A program made the translations under genes and the position numbers. The notes beneath the pieces were generated by a model. It saw only the letters and a program-made list of their open reading frames with translations. It was not told the DNA's origin and did not search any database. A stretch of 64,000 nt of DNA from Impatiens glandulifera (taxonomy: Eukaryota; Streptophyta; Magnoliopsida; Ericales; Balsaminaceae), in assembly GCF_907164915.1 (NCBI RefSeq), contig NC_061862.1:141909913-141973912 (forward strand). The letters are read 5' to 3'. The first letter of the stretch is position 1; each line of letters begins with the position of its first letter. Positions 48,179 through 62,099 of this stretch are shown one piece after another.

Positions 48179-49275
48179 TATGTTGAATTGTCAAGTTTGA
48201 TCACAACAAAGTAAATGAATCATCATTTTTAATAATAAGTTAGATGATGTTTAAAAATAATTGAGATTTTATGGGTGTTCGGTTATTTTATTAATAATAA
48301 AATAAAATATTTAACCACATTTTATTTTTTTAATCATTAATAGCATGGGTGAATATAAAAAAATTACAAACTTTAAAAATAAAAAATTGTCAAGATCAAA
48401 CAAATAAAGGCAAACCAAATAAATCCAAACATGATTAAACAAGGTCTAGAAGGAAGGTATTTGATTATAAAAAAAGGATTTTGGATATGAAGGTTTTAGA
48501 GCGATAATAAATATTTGTACTTCAAAATTTCTACCCTAAAGATTTCTCGGTTTTTTGGAAAACAACGCACAATATTCTTTATACTAGTAGTTTTAAATAT
48601 ACTGGTAGGATACCCTAAGTTGTACATGCAAATTATAAACCAAGTTTTTATAGAATATTTAATTTAATTAAAGAGAATATATTTATATGAATAGAAAATA
48701 TAATATATATATATATATATATAATTAGAGAAAAATGAAAAAAAAGAAATTAATTATTAGTAGTTGTTTCATAATATAAATAAATTAATATAAGTAAATT
48801 GTATGAAATATTTATACATAAATTATATATATATATATATATAAATATGAAATATTACTATTTATAAAAACATTATATATATATATATATATATTCAAAT
48901 AATTTTTAAAATAATCTTGAATTTTTTGTGTTTATGTATTTATAAAAAGACATAATCACTAACCATACCAACAATGATTAGAGGACAATTATTAAAAAAT
49001 CCACTTATTTTATAAATATATCTTTAAATATTGGACCTACAAAGAATTTATTGATAAACATGTCTTTAAATATTAGACCTATAATTTTTTTTTTTGTATA
49101 AACATATATGGTCAATATAAACCAAAGGAAAAAATGTACACATTCTTAAAAAAAAATAAAGATTTAACAAAAATTAACACCATAAAAGAGAAAAAACATA
49201 CTATAAATTATGAAAAAACCAGATCTAAAATGTTTAAATATTTTTAACAATGGTTACAAAACATACACTTAAAAT

Positions 49276-49314
<39 letters not shown>

Positions 49315-49577
49315 ATTTTATTATATATAAAATAGACATTAAATTATAACGCTCCACATAAAGGTTATGCGGAATATAAAAATTTAAAGGTAACTACAAA
49401 AATGCTATAGTCTTGTTCTTATGCGAAATATCACCATATAAGTTTTTTGATTTGAAATTTTTTTTCCAAACTCAAGCCATTTAGTGTTCTCACTAAGGAG
49501 GGTACAATATATCCACTTCAACGGAACCAAGCAAACTGTTCCTTTGACAAGCATAAGGCCAAATTTATTCCTATACT

Positions 49578-52055
49578 CAGAGGCAGAGCCACACTAAGCT
49601 TGACCCGGGGAGGAACTTACTCCCTTAGTACTAGAATAATATATAGTATATAATTATATAGCTATTTGATATATTAAATTATATCTCAAAATTCAACAAT
49701 TTTTAATGTCAAATTTATAGAGAAAGAGAAATAGAAAAAAACAATATTTTATCTTTTTTAAGCCAAAAATTGATAATCCTTCATTAATAGAGTAAATCGA
49801 ACCAAATACAGTAATTTCCGATGAGAATTTAGAATCTCCTTCTAAATCTCAAAGAGTTGAGTTTGATGAAACTACTTTTAAACGAGATCCTGGATTGCGT
49901 ATTTCTATGTGGCGACATCATGTAAATCATCACGATGAAATTAGACGAACTTACATTAAAATGGGACCATATTAACCTATGTTGTCGGATTATCTGAGAT
50001 CCGAATTTGGAAAGTAACAACGTCGATTTCAATATTCTTGGCTTAAAAAGTTCCCATAATTGGAGTACTCTCCTTCGAAGGATGCTGTATTTTGTTTTCC
50101 ATGTTATCTCATTGAATCAGGTAAATTCCAACCATTTGTATTTACAGTTGAAGGTTTTAAAAGTTGGAAACGTGTTAATGATAGAGGTAAGTGTGCATTT
50201 TTGTCTCACGAGGAGGGTTCTAACTCACTGCACAATACATCTTCAAATTTTTTTTTGTTGATTTAATGAATGTAACTCGATATATAGATAAAGTTATGAA
50301 TCGAGAATCTTTTGAACAAATTCAAAAGAATCGATTAAGGCTTACAACAACAATTGAGTGTGTTCTTTGGCTAAGTTTGCAAACATGTGTATTAAGAGGT
50401 CATGATGAATCTTTAGATTCCCAAAATCAAGGTAATTTTATTGAGATGTTAAAGCTCTTGGGAAAATGGAATGATAGTATTGGTAATGTTATCATAGATA
50501 AAGCTCTAGGAAATGCAAAGTATACGTCACACGAAGTTCAAAAGGAAATCCTACATATTATTGGTAACAGGTCAGAAATAAAATACGTGATGAAATTGGC
50601 GATTCCAAATTTTATATTTTGGTGGATGAAGCGAAGGATATATCTAACAAGTAACAAATGGCTATATATGGCTTTTCTTTTCGAATCTAACGAATATTAT
50701 CAATCTTGATACATCTTCTTCAAAACGCAATACTAAGTTACAGTCAGCTCAAGCTAATGAAATTGCTCGTTCTATTACTGATGATGAACGTGAGATTGGA
50801 CAAGGAGCTAACTAGATTAGTACTTTACACCGACTAGGAACTACTCGTTGGAGTTCCCATATTGATTTTATTTGCAGATTGATAGATATGTATGATAAAC
50901 TGTTAATGTGCTTGAAAACATTATCAAAGATGGTTCCTCTATTTCGATGCGTGGGGAAGCTGGTGGATCTTTAATAGTGATGAAGTCTTTTGATTTCATT
51001 TTTATTTTTCACTTAATACAAAAAATTATGGGGATCACAAATTTGCTTAGTCGTGACTTACAAAGAAAGTCTATTGATATATTAAAAGCAATGAATTTGA
51101 TATCTATGACTAAAGCACTTCTTTTGAAATTAAGAAATGATGGGTTTGACATTCTTCTTTCGAATGTCATATCATTTTGCACAAGATTAGATGTTGATAT
51201 ACCATATATGAGTGCTCGTTATAAGAAATATAGTCTTTCACGTGGACAAAAGGATATCATCACAGTTGAGCATCACTTTCATTATGATATATTCAATGAT
51301 GCGATAGATTTTCAGTTGGAAGAGTTAAACTTCAGATTCAGTGATGAGACAGTCGAGCTTCTTTCTCTTAGTTCTACTTTGGACCCCAATGATAATTTAA
51401 AAAGTTCAACATCGACAAAATTTTGACTATCGCGGAGAAGTATTCTCCTAAGGATTTCACCAAACAAGAAATGCATCATTTGAGTAGTCAACTACACCAT
51501 TTTGAGATTGATTTAGTTTTTCATGATAATTTCTAAAATATATCCACTATCTCAGAATTGTGCCGAGGTTTATTTGAAACAAAAAAAGTTGGAACAATAT
51601 TATTTGATTGATAGGTTGATCCAATTAGTTTTAACTCTACCTGTTTCAACGACGACTACTAAACGAGTATTTTCTTCTGTAAAATATATTAAAAATGTTT
51701 ATCGTAATAAAATGGGAGAAGATTTTCTCATAGATTTCATGATCATCTATACTGAGAGGTAATTTGTTTCAAGTATAAACACAGATTCAATTATCGATGA
51801 CTATTATTTCAAAAATCGTAAATCCCAACTTCAATAGTAATGTCATTATTGTTTGGTTTTTGTACCTTTAGTCTAGGATATTTATTTTTCCCTCTTTTGT
51901 ATTTTTTATTTTTCAAATGTCATGCTTTGTTTCGTTGTGCTTAAACGATTCATATGTTTTAATATATAATGAAATATTAAAAAAAATTGTGTTATATAAG
52001 CTTTTATGAAAATGATTTTATCCCGGGTAGACTTGAAATTCTAGCTTCCACCCTG
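49578..52055 (+). mobile_element. hAT transposon, 2.48 kb, with TIRs and target duplication
   Basis: The left end is CAGAGGCAGAGCCACACTAAG and then GACCCGGG. The right end, inverted, is CAGGGTGGAAGCTAG and then CTACCCGGG. Flanks are CCTATACT (49,570-49,577) and CCTATACC (52,056-52,063), an 8-bp duplication with one change. The empty site TTCCTATACCTCCTC at 25,430 confirms it. It encloses a decayed transposase gene. Confidence 0.88.
49755..51840 (+). pseudogene. hAT transposase (TTF zinc finger / DUF4371 type), degenerate
   Basis: A plus-strand relic of the transposase often annotated as zinc finger MYM-type protein 1-like. In order: DPGLRISMWRHHVNHHDEIR (about 49,885); LEYSPSKDAVFCFPCYL (50,060-50,110), the TTF-type zinc-finger region; GFKSWKRVND; NRLRLTTTIECVLWLSLQT (50,330-50,390); FRGHDES-like RGHDESLDSQNQGNF; TSHEVQKEILHI (50,527-50,562); RLGTTRWSSHIDF (50,828-50,866); MGITNLLSRDLQ (51,028-51,063); TVEHHFHYDIFNDAIDFQLE (51,263-51,322); TVELLSLSSTLDP (51,349-51,388); and the dimerisation segment LVLTLPVSTTTTKRVFSSVK (51,628-51,690). 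Several shifts and stops are present, and about 150 residues before SSKRNTKLQ (about 50,715) are missing, including part of the catalytic core. It is inactive. Confidence 0.85.
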
Positions 52056-53931
52056 CCTATACCTCCTCAACTTTGCAATTCCTCTAAGTATGTAATTCTA
52101 CATATATCTACAAATATATGAATAACTCTTTAGAATTCACAAGAAATGCTTCACAAGCTTCATAGGTCTCAAATCTCGCAACCCAAGTTTAATGATCATA
52201 TCAAAATTGTAGAAAAATCCAGCATACCGGCATATTCAATTTAAGAAACATCTTTGAGAAATGTTGAGAAATATTGGCTCCTTGTACATAGCTAAAAGAT
52301 TATTTTGAGTCAAATAATCCACCAAGAAAAAATAATCGAAATAAAGACCAAGTACATTTATAGAAAAAATATTGTTTATATATATATATATAATAAATAG
52401 GTAATATTATATATAATTATAAAATTTATGAAGATAATTTCATTTATAACAAAAAAAAATTGTTTTTATCTTGAATTAATATTTAATAATAAACTCAATT
52501 AATATTGATAATTTTTTAGATGATATATCGTAAGAAAATATATATATGGTAATGTTAAAATAAATTAAAGAAAAAAAGTGAGTAGGAGAGGGAAATTACA
52601 CGTGAATTATACTTGATAACGTGAATTATTGTGGTGCTTTTTACCTTGTTAATTTTAAAAAACTATCGATAAGATGCGCAAGATTTTGTTGCAACTATTG
52701 AATTGGTTAAATTCTGAAAAGAAAGGCAAAACAGTGAACAATAGATTGTTAAAACATAACATAATACAAATTAAATTATTAAAAACATGACATTGATAGA
52801 GAAAGTGAGAAGATTGTACGGAGACTCAACGATTTTTGGTTGTAGCAATAATATATCACACTATTCTCTCTTCAATTGGACATTCTTTTTTAAATTGGAC
52901 ATGGTTGATCTAATATTATTTATAAGAACTCTCTTTCAATTGGATCCAATTGATCTAGGATTATTTGTAGGTAGAAAATAGTTGGGTGGAGAAGAATATG
53001 AAAAGTCTAGTTGATTTAATTACAACTCTCTATATATATATATCCATGGATGTTGTTCATGGATGTTGTTGCAGGTTTTATAATTAATATTTAGTGCTAA
53101 ATTTAATTAATGAAAAGTCTTAAGGTTATTTAATTTAAATTTAAATTTTATAATAAATGTAAAATAGTTAATATAGATCATTTTTTTTTAATGAGAATTC
53201 ATCAAGTTTATTATTTTTAAAGTTAAATTTTATAAATTAATATTTGATAAACATATAATTTAAATTGGTGATTTTTAAGAAATAAATTTTATATTTAATG
53301 TAAAACTCAATTAATATAAAAATAATTCTTTAGATAGTATTCATAAGTTTTATTTGATTTGAAAATATCTAATTTAAAGTATTAAGATATTTAATAAAAA
53401 AATATGAATATATATATATATATATAATATGGAATTTTTTAAATAAAAATTTATGATTTATCTCATATTACATATATATTTATAAAGGTAGGTGCATTTA
53501 TAACAAAAATTTATTTATATATATATAAATAAAATAAATAAATATAAAACTTATGAAATAACCAAAAATAATTGTATATATATATATAAATAAAATTATT
53601 TTGTAATATTATATATAAATATAAAAATTATAAAGGAATATACATTTATAAAGAATTTTACATCTATAACAAAAAAGTAGACCGTTAAGGATTATTCCCA
53701 ATTCCATTATCATGACGATGTCGAAGACTTGATCCAAAAAATATGTGGATTTGTGTGAAGATCTTATTGTCATTTTTGAAGATGTTCGAGTCAATTATTA
53801 TTCTAATTAATTAAATTGTACATAACTTTTTTCATGTTATATTATTATTGTTGTGTTTAAACTATTTTTTATTGAGTATATTATTTTAAAAAATAATAAT
53901 ATAATATAATATATATATTATCTAATATAAA

Positions 53932-54130
53932 ATGAATATAATATATATTATTATTATTATGACAGGTTAGTCCTTCAATTCAAAAATTATTAATTACTAA
54001 ATAATCTTTAGTTATATACATAAATACTTTTTTTTAATGATATTTTCAGTAATTTTAAATACTTATAAATATATTTTATATAAATATATAAATATTTGTT
54101 AGCTACAATTAGCATCTGATGATGAATTTT
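53932..54130 (+). pseudogene. Cysteine-rich peptide gene relic without cysteine exon (U6)
   Basis: The exon-1 position now reads ATGAATATAATATATATT and then ATT codons to ATGACAG, before GTTAGTCC. The ATG and first codons come from the LINE-tail TAATA tract, so the original signal start is lost. Exon 2 begins at 54,103 but is deleted after GATGATGAATTTT, removing all cysteine codons. Confidence 0.65.
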
Positions 54131-56462
54131 AGAGAGATAATAAATATTTGTACTTCGAAATTTCTATCCTCTCGGATTTTTTTGGAAAATAGGGCACACC
54201 ATTCTTTATAATATTAGTTTTAAATATACTAATAGGATAGTCTATTAGTATAAGAAAAATATAAACTAAGTTTTTTTATAGAATATTTAATATAATTAAA
54301 GAGAATATATTTATATGAAGAGAAAATAATATATATATATATATATATATAATTAGAGAAAAATAAAATAAGAAATTAATTATTAGTAGTTGTTTCATAA
54401 TATAATTAAATTGTATGAAATAATTATACATAAATTATATATATATATATATATATGAAATATTACTATTTATAAAAACATTATATATATATATATTGAA
54501 ATAATTGTCAAAATAATATTGAATTTTTTTATATTTATGTATTTATAAAAAGACATGATCACTAACCACACAAACAACCATTAGATTAGAGAAGAATTAT
54601 TTGAAAAGTCCTCTTATTTTATAATTATATTTTCAAATATTGGACCTACAAAGAATTTATTGGTAAACATGTCTTTAAATATTGGACCTATACAAATTTT
54701 TGTATAAACATATATTGTAATTATAAACCAAAGGAAAAAAATGTACACATTCCCAAAAAAAAAAAAAAAAAAAAAATTAACAAAAATTAATCCCATAAAA
54801 GAGAAAAAAACAAATTATTAAATTATGGAAAATCATATCTAAAATGTTTAAATGCTTTTAACAATTGTTACAAGAAAACACACTTAAAAAATATATATAT
54901 ATATTAATTTTATTATTTATAAAATAGACATTAAATTATAACGCTCCACATAAAAGTTATGCAAAATATAAAAGTTTAGAGGTAGCCACCAAAATGCTAG
55001 AGTCTTGTTCTCATGCGAAATATCTCCATATCAGTTTTTTATTGCAAAAAATTTCTAAACCCTAGCCATCTAGTGTCCTCACCAATGAGGGTACAAAATA
55101 TCCTCTTCAACGAGACCATGTGAATAGTTCCTTTGACTAGCATAATGCGAAATTTCTTTTTATATCTCCTCAACTTTGCAATTCCTCCAAGTATGTACAC
55201 ATATCTACAAATATATGAATAACTCTTTAGAATTCACAAGAAATGCCTTCACAAGCTTCAGGTCTCAAATCTTGTAACCCGAGTTTAATGATCATATCAA
55301 AATCGTAGAAAAATTCAACATACCGACACATTAAATTTAAGAAACAACTTTGAGAAATGTTAGCTCCTTGTACATAGCTAATAGATTATTTTGAGTCAAA
55401 TAATCCACCAAGAAAAAATAATCGAAATAAAGACCAAGTACATTCATAGAAAAAATATTGTATATATATATATATATATAATAAATATGGAATATTATAT
55501 ATAATTATAAAATTTATGAAGGTAATTTCATTTATAAAAAAAAAAAGTTTTTATTTTGAATTAATATATAATAATAAACTCAAGTAATATTGATAATTTT
55601 TTATATGATATATGGTAAGGAAATATATATGGTAATGTAAAAAAAATTAAAGAAGAAAAGTGAGTAAGAGAGAGAAATTACACGTGAATTATACCTGATA
55701 ACGTGAATTATTGTGATACTTTTTACCTTGTTTATTTTAAAAAACTATCGATAAGATGCGCAAAATTTTGTTGCAACTATTGAATTGGTTAAATTCTGAA
55801 AAGAAAGGAAAAACAGTGAACAATAGATTGTTAAAACATAACATAATACAAATTAAATTATTAAAAACATGACATTAATAGAGAAAGTGAGAAGATCGTA
55901 CGTAGACTCAACGATTTTTGGTTGTAGCAATAATATATCACACTATTCTCTCTTCAATTGGACATTCTCTTTTAAATTGGACATGATTGATCTAATATTA
56001 TTTATAAGAACTCTCTTTCAATTGGATCCAAATGATCTAGGATTATTTATAAGTAGAAAATAGTTGGGTGGAGAAGAATATGAAAAGTCTAGTTAATTTA
56101 ATTACAACTAATATCCATGGATGTTGTTGCAGGTTTTATAATTAATATTTAGTGCTAAATTTAATTAATGAAAAGTCTTAAGGTTATTTAATTTAAATTT
56201 AAATTTTATAATAAATGTAAAATAGTTAATATAGATCATTTTTTTTAATGAGAATTCATCAAGTTTATTATTTTTAAAGTTAAATTTTATAAATTAATAT
56301 TTGATAAACATATATTTAAATTGGTGATTTTTAAGAAATAAATTTTATATTTAATGTAAAATTCAATTAATATAAAAGTAATTCTTTAGATAGTATTCAT
56401 AAGTTTTATTTGATTTGAAAATATCTAATTTAAAGTATTAAGATATTTAATAAAAAATATGA

Positions 56463-56493
<31 letters not shown>

Positions 56494-57000
56494 GGAATTT
56501 TTTTAAATAAAAATTTATGATTTATCTCATATTACATATATATTTATAAAGGTAGGTGCATTTATAATAAAAATTTATTTATATATATATAAATAAAATA
56601 AATAAATATAAAACTTATGAAATAACCAAAAATAATTGTATATATATATATATAAATAAAATTATTTTGTAATATTATATATAAATATAAAAATTATAAA
56701 GGAATATACATTTATAAAGAATTATACATTTATAACAAAAAAGTAGGCCGTTCAGGATTATTCCCAATTCCATTATCATGACGATGTCGAAGACTTGATC
56801 CAAAAAATATGTGGATTTGTGTGAAGATCTTATTGTCATTTTTGAAGATCTTCGAGTCAATTATTATTCTAATTAATTAAATTGTACATAACTTTTTTCA
56901 TGTTATATTATTATTGTTGTGTTTAAACTATTTTTTATTGAGTATATTATTTTAAAAAATAATAATATAATATAATATATATATTATCTAATATAAAATG
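53932..57000 (+). repeat. Macro-repeat unit U6, 3.07-kb short form
   Basis: A shortened unit: exon-1-like start, intron, exon 2 cut after about 25 bp, AT spacer, conserved block (54.94-55.44 kb), CT/GA block (55.64-56.05 kb), short AT minisatellite, and the last 200 bp of the LINE tail (56.74-56.96 kb). It is nearly identical to the matching parts of U5 and U7 (for example 52,787 against 55,869, 3,082 bp apart), pointing to recent tandem duplication. Confidence 0.85.
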
Positions 57001-57200
57001 AATATAATATATATTATTATCATTATGACAGGTTAGTCCTTCAATTCAAAAATTATTAATTACTAAATAATCTTTAGTTATATACATAAATACTTTTTTT
57101 TTAATGATATTTTCAGTAATTTTAAATACTTATAAATATATTTTATATAAATATATAAATATTTGTTAGGTACAATTAACATCTGATGATGAATTTTAGA
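56998..57200 (+). pseudogene. Cysteine-rich peptide gene relic without cysteine exon (U7)
   Basis: The same structure as the U6 relic: an ATG from the LINE tail, ATT-rich codons, the ATGACAG donor at 57,031, and an acceptor before 57,170. Exon 2 is then cut after ATCTGATGATGAATTTT. The shared deletion shows that U6 and U7 descend from one deleted copy. Confidence 0.65.
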
Positions 57201-57497
57201 GAGATAATAAATATTTGTACTTAGAAATTTCTATCCTATGGATTTCTCGGATTTTTTTGGAAAATAGGGCACACCATTCTTTATACTATTAGTTTTAAAT
57301 ATACTAATAGGATAGTCTATTAGTATAAGAAAAATATAAACTAAGTTTTTTATAGAATATTTAATATAATTAAAGAGAATATATTTATATGAAGAGAAAA
57401 TAATATATATATATATATAATTAGAGAAAAATAAAATAAAAAATTAATCATTAGTAGTTGTTTCATAATATAAGTAAATTGTATGAAATAATTATAC

Positions 57498-57547
<50 letters not shown>

Positions 57548-57975
57548 TACTATTTATAAAAACATTATATATATATATATATATTGAAATAATTGTCAAA
57601 ATAATCTTGAATTTTTTTATATTTATGTATTTATAAAAAGACATGATCACTAACCACACAAACAACCATTAGATTAGAGAAGAATTATTAGAAAAGTCCT
57701 CTTATTTTATAATTATATTTTCAAATATTGGACCCACAAAGAATTTATTGGTAAACATGTCTTTAAATATTGGACCTATACAAATTTTTGTATAAACATA
57801 TATGGTAATTATAAACCAAAGGAAAAAAATGTACACATTCTCAAAAAAAAAAAAAAAAAAAAAAATTTAACAAAAATTAACCCCATAAAAGAGAAAAAAA
57901 CAAATTATTAAATTATGGAAAATCATATCTAAAATGTTTAAATGCTTTTAACAATGGTTACAAGAAAACACACTT

Positions 57976-58014
<39 letters not shown>

Positions 58015-59583
58015 TTTATTATTTATAAAATAGACATTAAATTATAACGCTCCACATAAAAGTTATGTAAAATATAAAAGTTTAGAGGTAGCCACCAAAA
58101 TGCTAGAGTCTTGTTCTCATGCGAAATATCTCCATATCAGTTTTTTTATTACAAAAAATTTCTAAACCCTAGCCATCTAGTGTCCTCACCAATGAGGGTA
58201 CAAAATATCCTCTTCAACGAGACCATGTGAACAGTTCCTTTGACTAGCATAATGCGAAATTTCTTCCTATATCTCCTCAACTTTGCAATTCCTCCAAGTA
58301 TGTACACATATCTACAAATATATGAATAACTCTTTAGAATTCACAAGAAATGCCTTCTCAAGCTTCAGGTCTCAAATCTTGAAACCCGAGTTTAATGATC
58401 ATATCAAAATCGTAGAAAAATTCAACATACCGACACATTAAATTTAAGAAACAACTTTGAGAAATGTTGAGAAATGTTAGCTCCTTGTACATAGCCAATA
58501 GATTATTTTGAGTCAAATAATCCACCAAGAAAAAATAATCGAAATAAAGACCAAGTACATTCATAGAAAAAATATTATATATATATATATATATATATAA
58601 TAAATATGGAATATTATATATAATTATAAAATTTATGAAGGTAATTTCATTTATAAAAAAATAGTTTTTATTTTGAATTAATATATAATAATAAACTCAA
58701 GTAATATTGATAATTTTTTATATGATATATGGTAAGGAAATATATATGGTAATGTAAAAAAAATTAAAGAAGAAAAGTGAGTAAGAGAGAGAAATTACAC
58801 GTGAATTATACCTGATAACGTGAATTATTGTGGTACTTTTTACCTTGTTTATTTTAAAAAACTATCGATAAGATGCGCAAAGTTTTGTTGCAACTATTGA
58901 ATTGGTTAAATTCTGAAAAGAAAGGCAAAACAGTGAAAATGGATTGTTAAAACATAACATAATACAAATTCAATTATTAAAAATTATTAAAAACATGACA
59001 TTGATAGAGAAAGTGAGAAGATCGTACGGAGACGGAACGATTTTTGGCTGTAGCAATAATATATCACATTATTCTCTCTTCAATTGGACATTCTATTTTA
59101 AATTGGACATTGTTGATCTAAGATTATTTATAGGAACTCTTTTTCAATTGGACCCAATTGATTTGAGATTATTTATAGGTAGAAAATAGTTGGGTGGAAA
59201 AGAAGATGAAAAGTCTAGTTGGTTTAATTACAACTATATATATTCGTTGATGTTGTTGCAAGTTTTATAATTAATATTTAGTGCTAAATTTAAGTAATGA
59301 GAATTCTTAAGGTTATTTAATTTAAATTTTATAATAAATGTAAAATAGTTAATATAGATCATTTTTTTTAATGAGAATTCATGAAGTTTATTATTTTTAA
59401 AGTTAATTTTTATAAATTAATATTTCATAAATATATAATTTAAATTGGTGATTTTAAAAAAATAAATTTTATATTAAATGTACAACTCAATTAATATAAA
59501 ATTAATTCTTTAGATAGAATTTATAAGTTTTATTTGATTTGAAAATTTCTAATTTGAAGTATTAAGATATTTAATAAAACAAA

Positions 59584-59644
<61 letters not shown>

Positions 59645-59648
<4 letters not shown>

Positions 59649-59807
59649 GAGTGATAGAGTGAGAGAATTTAGTGAGGGACATTGGTTGGAAAATGTAAAA
59701 GTGGGAGGAAAGAGAGAAAATAGAGAAATTATTTGATTTTTTCATCGAATAAGATTATGCCATGTCATTCCCTCACCAAATTCCCTCACCTAATCATTTT
59801 TCTCTCA
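59645..59807 (+). mobile_element. Small MITE, copy A, inside an (AT)n tract
   Basis: About 163 bp: GAGTGATAGAGTGAGAGAAT at the left, then TTTAGTGAGGGACATTGG; inverted right end GAGAAAAATGATTAGGTGAG, then GGAATTTGGTGAGGGAATG. The terminal parts are imperfect inverted repeats of about 35 bp. The empty site in U6 (56,463-56,490) is a plain (AT)n run. The target duplication cannot be told within AT repeats and is probably TA. Confidence 0.7.
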
Positions 59808-60666
59808 ATATATATATATATATATATGTGTAAAATATGGGATTTTTTAAATATAAAATTTATGATTTCTTTCTTATTACATATATATTTATAAAGGTAG
59901 GTGCATTTATAACAAAAATTTATTTATATATATATAAATAAAATAAATATAAAATTGATGAAATAACAAAACAAATAAATATATATATATATATTTATAA
60001 ATTAAATTATTTTGTAATATTATATATAAATATAAAAATTATAAAAGAATATACATTTATAACAAAAACAAATTGTTTATATATATATATAAATATATAT
60101 AAATAAAATAAATATAAAATATATATGAAGGAATGTGTATTTATAACAAAAATAAAATTATATATATATAAATAAAATAAATATAAAAATTATGAAGGTA
60201 GTTGCATTTATTACACAGAAATTATATATATATATATATATATATAATATTATATATAAATAGATAAATTATAAAGGTAGATTCATTTAGAAAAAAGATT
60301 GTTTATATATATATAAATAAAATAAATATAAAAATTATGAAGGTAGGTGCATTTCTAACAAAAAAAAAAAAAAACAAAAATTATTTATATATGAAATGAA
60401 TATTAAAATTATGTAGGTAGATGTATTAATAAAAATAAATTGTTATATATATATATATATATATAATAAATATAAAAATAATGAAATTATGTGTATTTAT
60501 AACAAAAAAAATTATTTATATATATATATATATATTTAATTAAAATAAATTTACAAAATTATGAAATTTGTATTTATAACTAAAATATAATTTATTTATG
60601 TCTTGAATTAATATTATATAGATAAATTTTTAAATGAAATATAGTAAGTAAATTATATATATTATA

Positions 60667-60845
60667 TGTGAAATGATTAAGTGAGGAAATTTATTAAGGG
60701 AATTTGGTGAGGGAATGACGTGGCATACTGAAAAAATCAAATAATTTCTCTCTTTTCTCTCTTTCCTCCCACTTTTACATTTTCCAACCACGTCATTCCC
60801 TCACCAAATTCCCTTACTAAATTCCCTCCCTCTATCATTCCTCAT
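60667..60845 (-). mobile_element. Small MITE, copy B, opposite orientation to copy A
   Basis: About 179 bp. Its reverse complement matches copy A along its whole length: TTGGTGAGGGAATGACGTGG.. at the left, and TTCCTCCCACTTTTACATTT then TCCAACCACGTCATTCC at the right. It is also in an (AT)n tract and is absent from the matching place in U3 (about 38,440). Confidence 0.7.
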
Positions 60846-62099
60846 AAATATATATATATGGTAAGGAGAAAAACAAAATTTAATTAAGAGAGAAGAGTAT
60901 AAGAGAGTAGAGAGAAAATTTCTGATGATATAGTTTATTGTGGTCCTTAACTTTAAACATCATTATATAGAGATAACTCTTATATATAATTTATCTTTGT
61001 AAATCAAGTTTCTGCATTATACTGTTTTTTTATTATTCTTGAAACCATTAAATTTTCGAATTAGTGAAATTAAGATTTTGTAATCTATTGTTTAAATTAT
61101 AATTATTTTTTTGTAATCTATTGTTTAAATTTATAATTATTTTGTTTGATTTCTGTTTTGTTCGGGTTGTTTAATTCCTAAAAGACTACATTATTTTATA
61201 AAATATTATTTAAAAATTAAAATAATCTCTCACATTAAATATCTTAACTTAAAAATTAAAAATACTCTCTCAAACTAAATATTTTAATAAAAGTTTTGAA
61301 TAAAAAATAATGTATTGTATTTAATTATTAATTTATTTTTCTTTCATCCAACTAATTAATATCTCTTCAATTAAGTTATCTCTTTCATTTTTTCTATTAA
61401 TTTTTTTACTTTTCAATTAATTTGTTTATAAAATATTTATTTCTCCCTCTTTTTACTCATTTTTTTTTTACTTTGATGACATATAAATGTTTATTTAATA
61501 TTTATCATTTTCTATTTCTCAATTACAACATATTAGTTATGAGGTAATCTTTTTTAATTTGATCAATGATATGGCTAATTTTCTAATAATTACATTGTAT
61601 TTTTAATAATTGCAATATGGACTCACAAATATCTTATTTAGAAATTATAAATAAAATTAAATATTTAAATATGTTTATCATAAATATTAAAAGTTTAAAG
61701 TTGGTAATATGATACATTGATCATATGACGATCTTAAAATTTTATAAGATTCGAAATATAAAATACTAAATCAATGAACAAACTACTCTTTTAATAGTTT
61801 AATCCAAAAATTAGATACTACAATGTCATTTTGATTGAGAAATAATATGAAAGATGAAGAGAGGATAAAAGAGAGAGGGGTTTAGCCATTTAAAAAAGGA
61901 AGAAGAGAGGGGTTTGACCGTTTGGGAATAAAAGGAAAAGATATGTGAGTTTGGTTTGAGAATGGAAGGAGGAGAAAACAGGAATGGAAGGAGAAGAGAG
62001 AGATGAGTTTGGATTTTTGGGAATGAAAGGAGAAGATAGATAGAGAGTTTTATAATAGAAATTGTGCATCACACAAGAAAATTAGGGTTTGATTTATTA

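Larger units (their letters stand above)
47693..53931 (+). repeat. Macro-repeat unit U5
   Basis: It contains a broken peptide gene, AT spacer (48.2-49.3 kb), the conserved block (49.34-49.57 kb, resuming at 52.06 kb after a hAT transposon), CT/GA block (52.56-52.95 kb) and a short AT minisatellite (53.4-53.65 kb). It then jumps to the last 200 bp of the LINE tail (53.68-53.93 kb). The CT-rich and purine blocks are absent, as in U6. Confidence 0.8.

Noticed and set aside
52787..59189. Plus-strand frames beginning MTLIEKVRR (52,787, 55,869 and about 58,998)
   Set aside because: They recur because the units are near-identical duplicates. Other units (10.6, 26.7 and 36.4 kb) do not keep the frame, and the content is low complexity.
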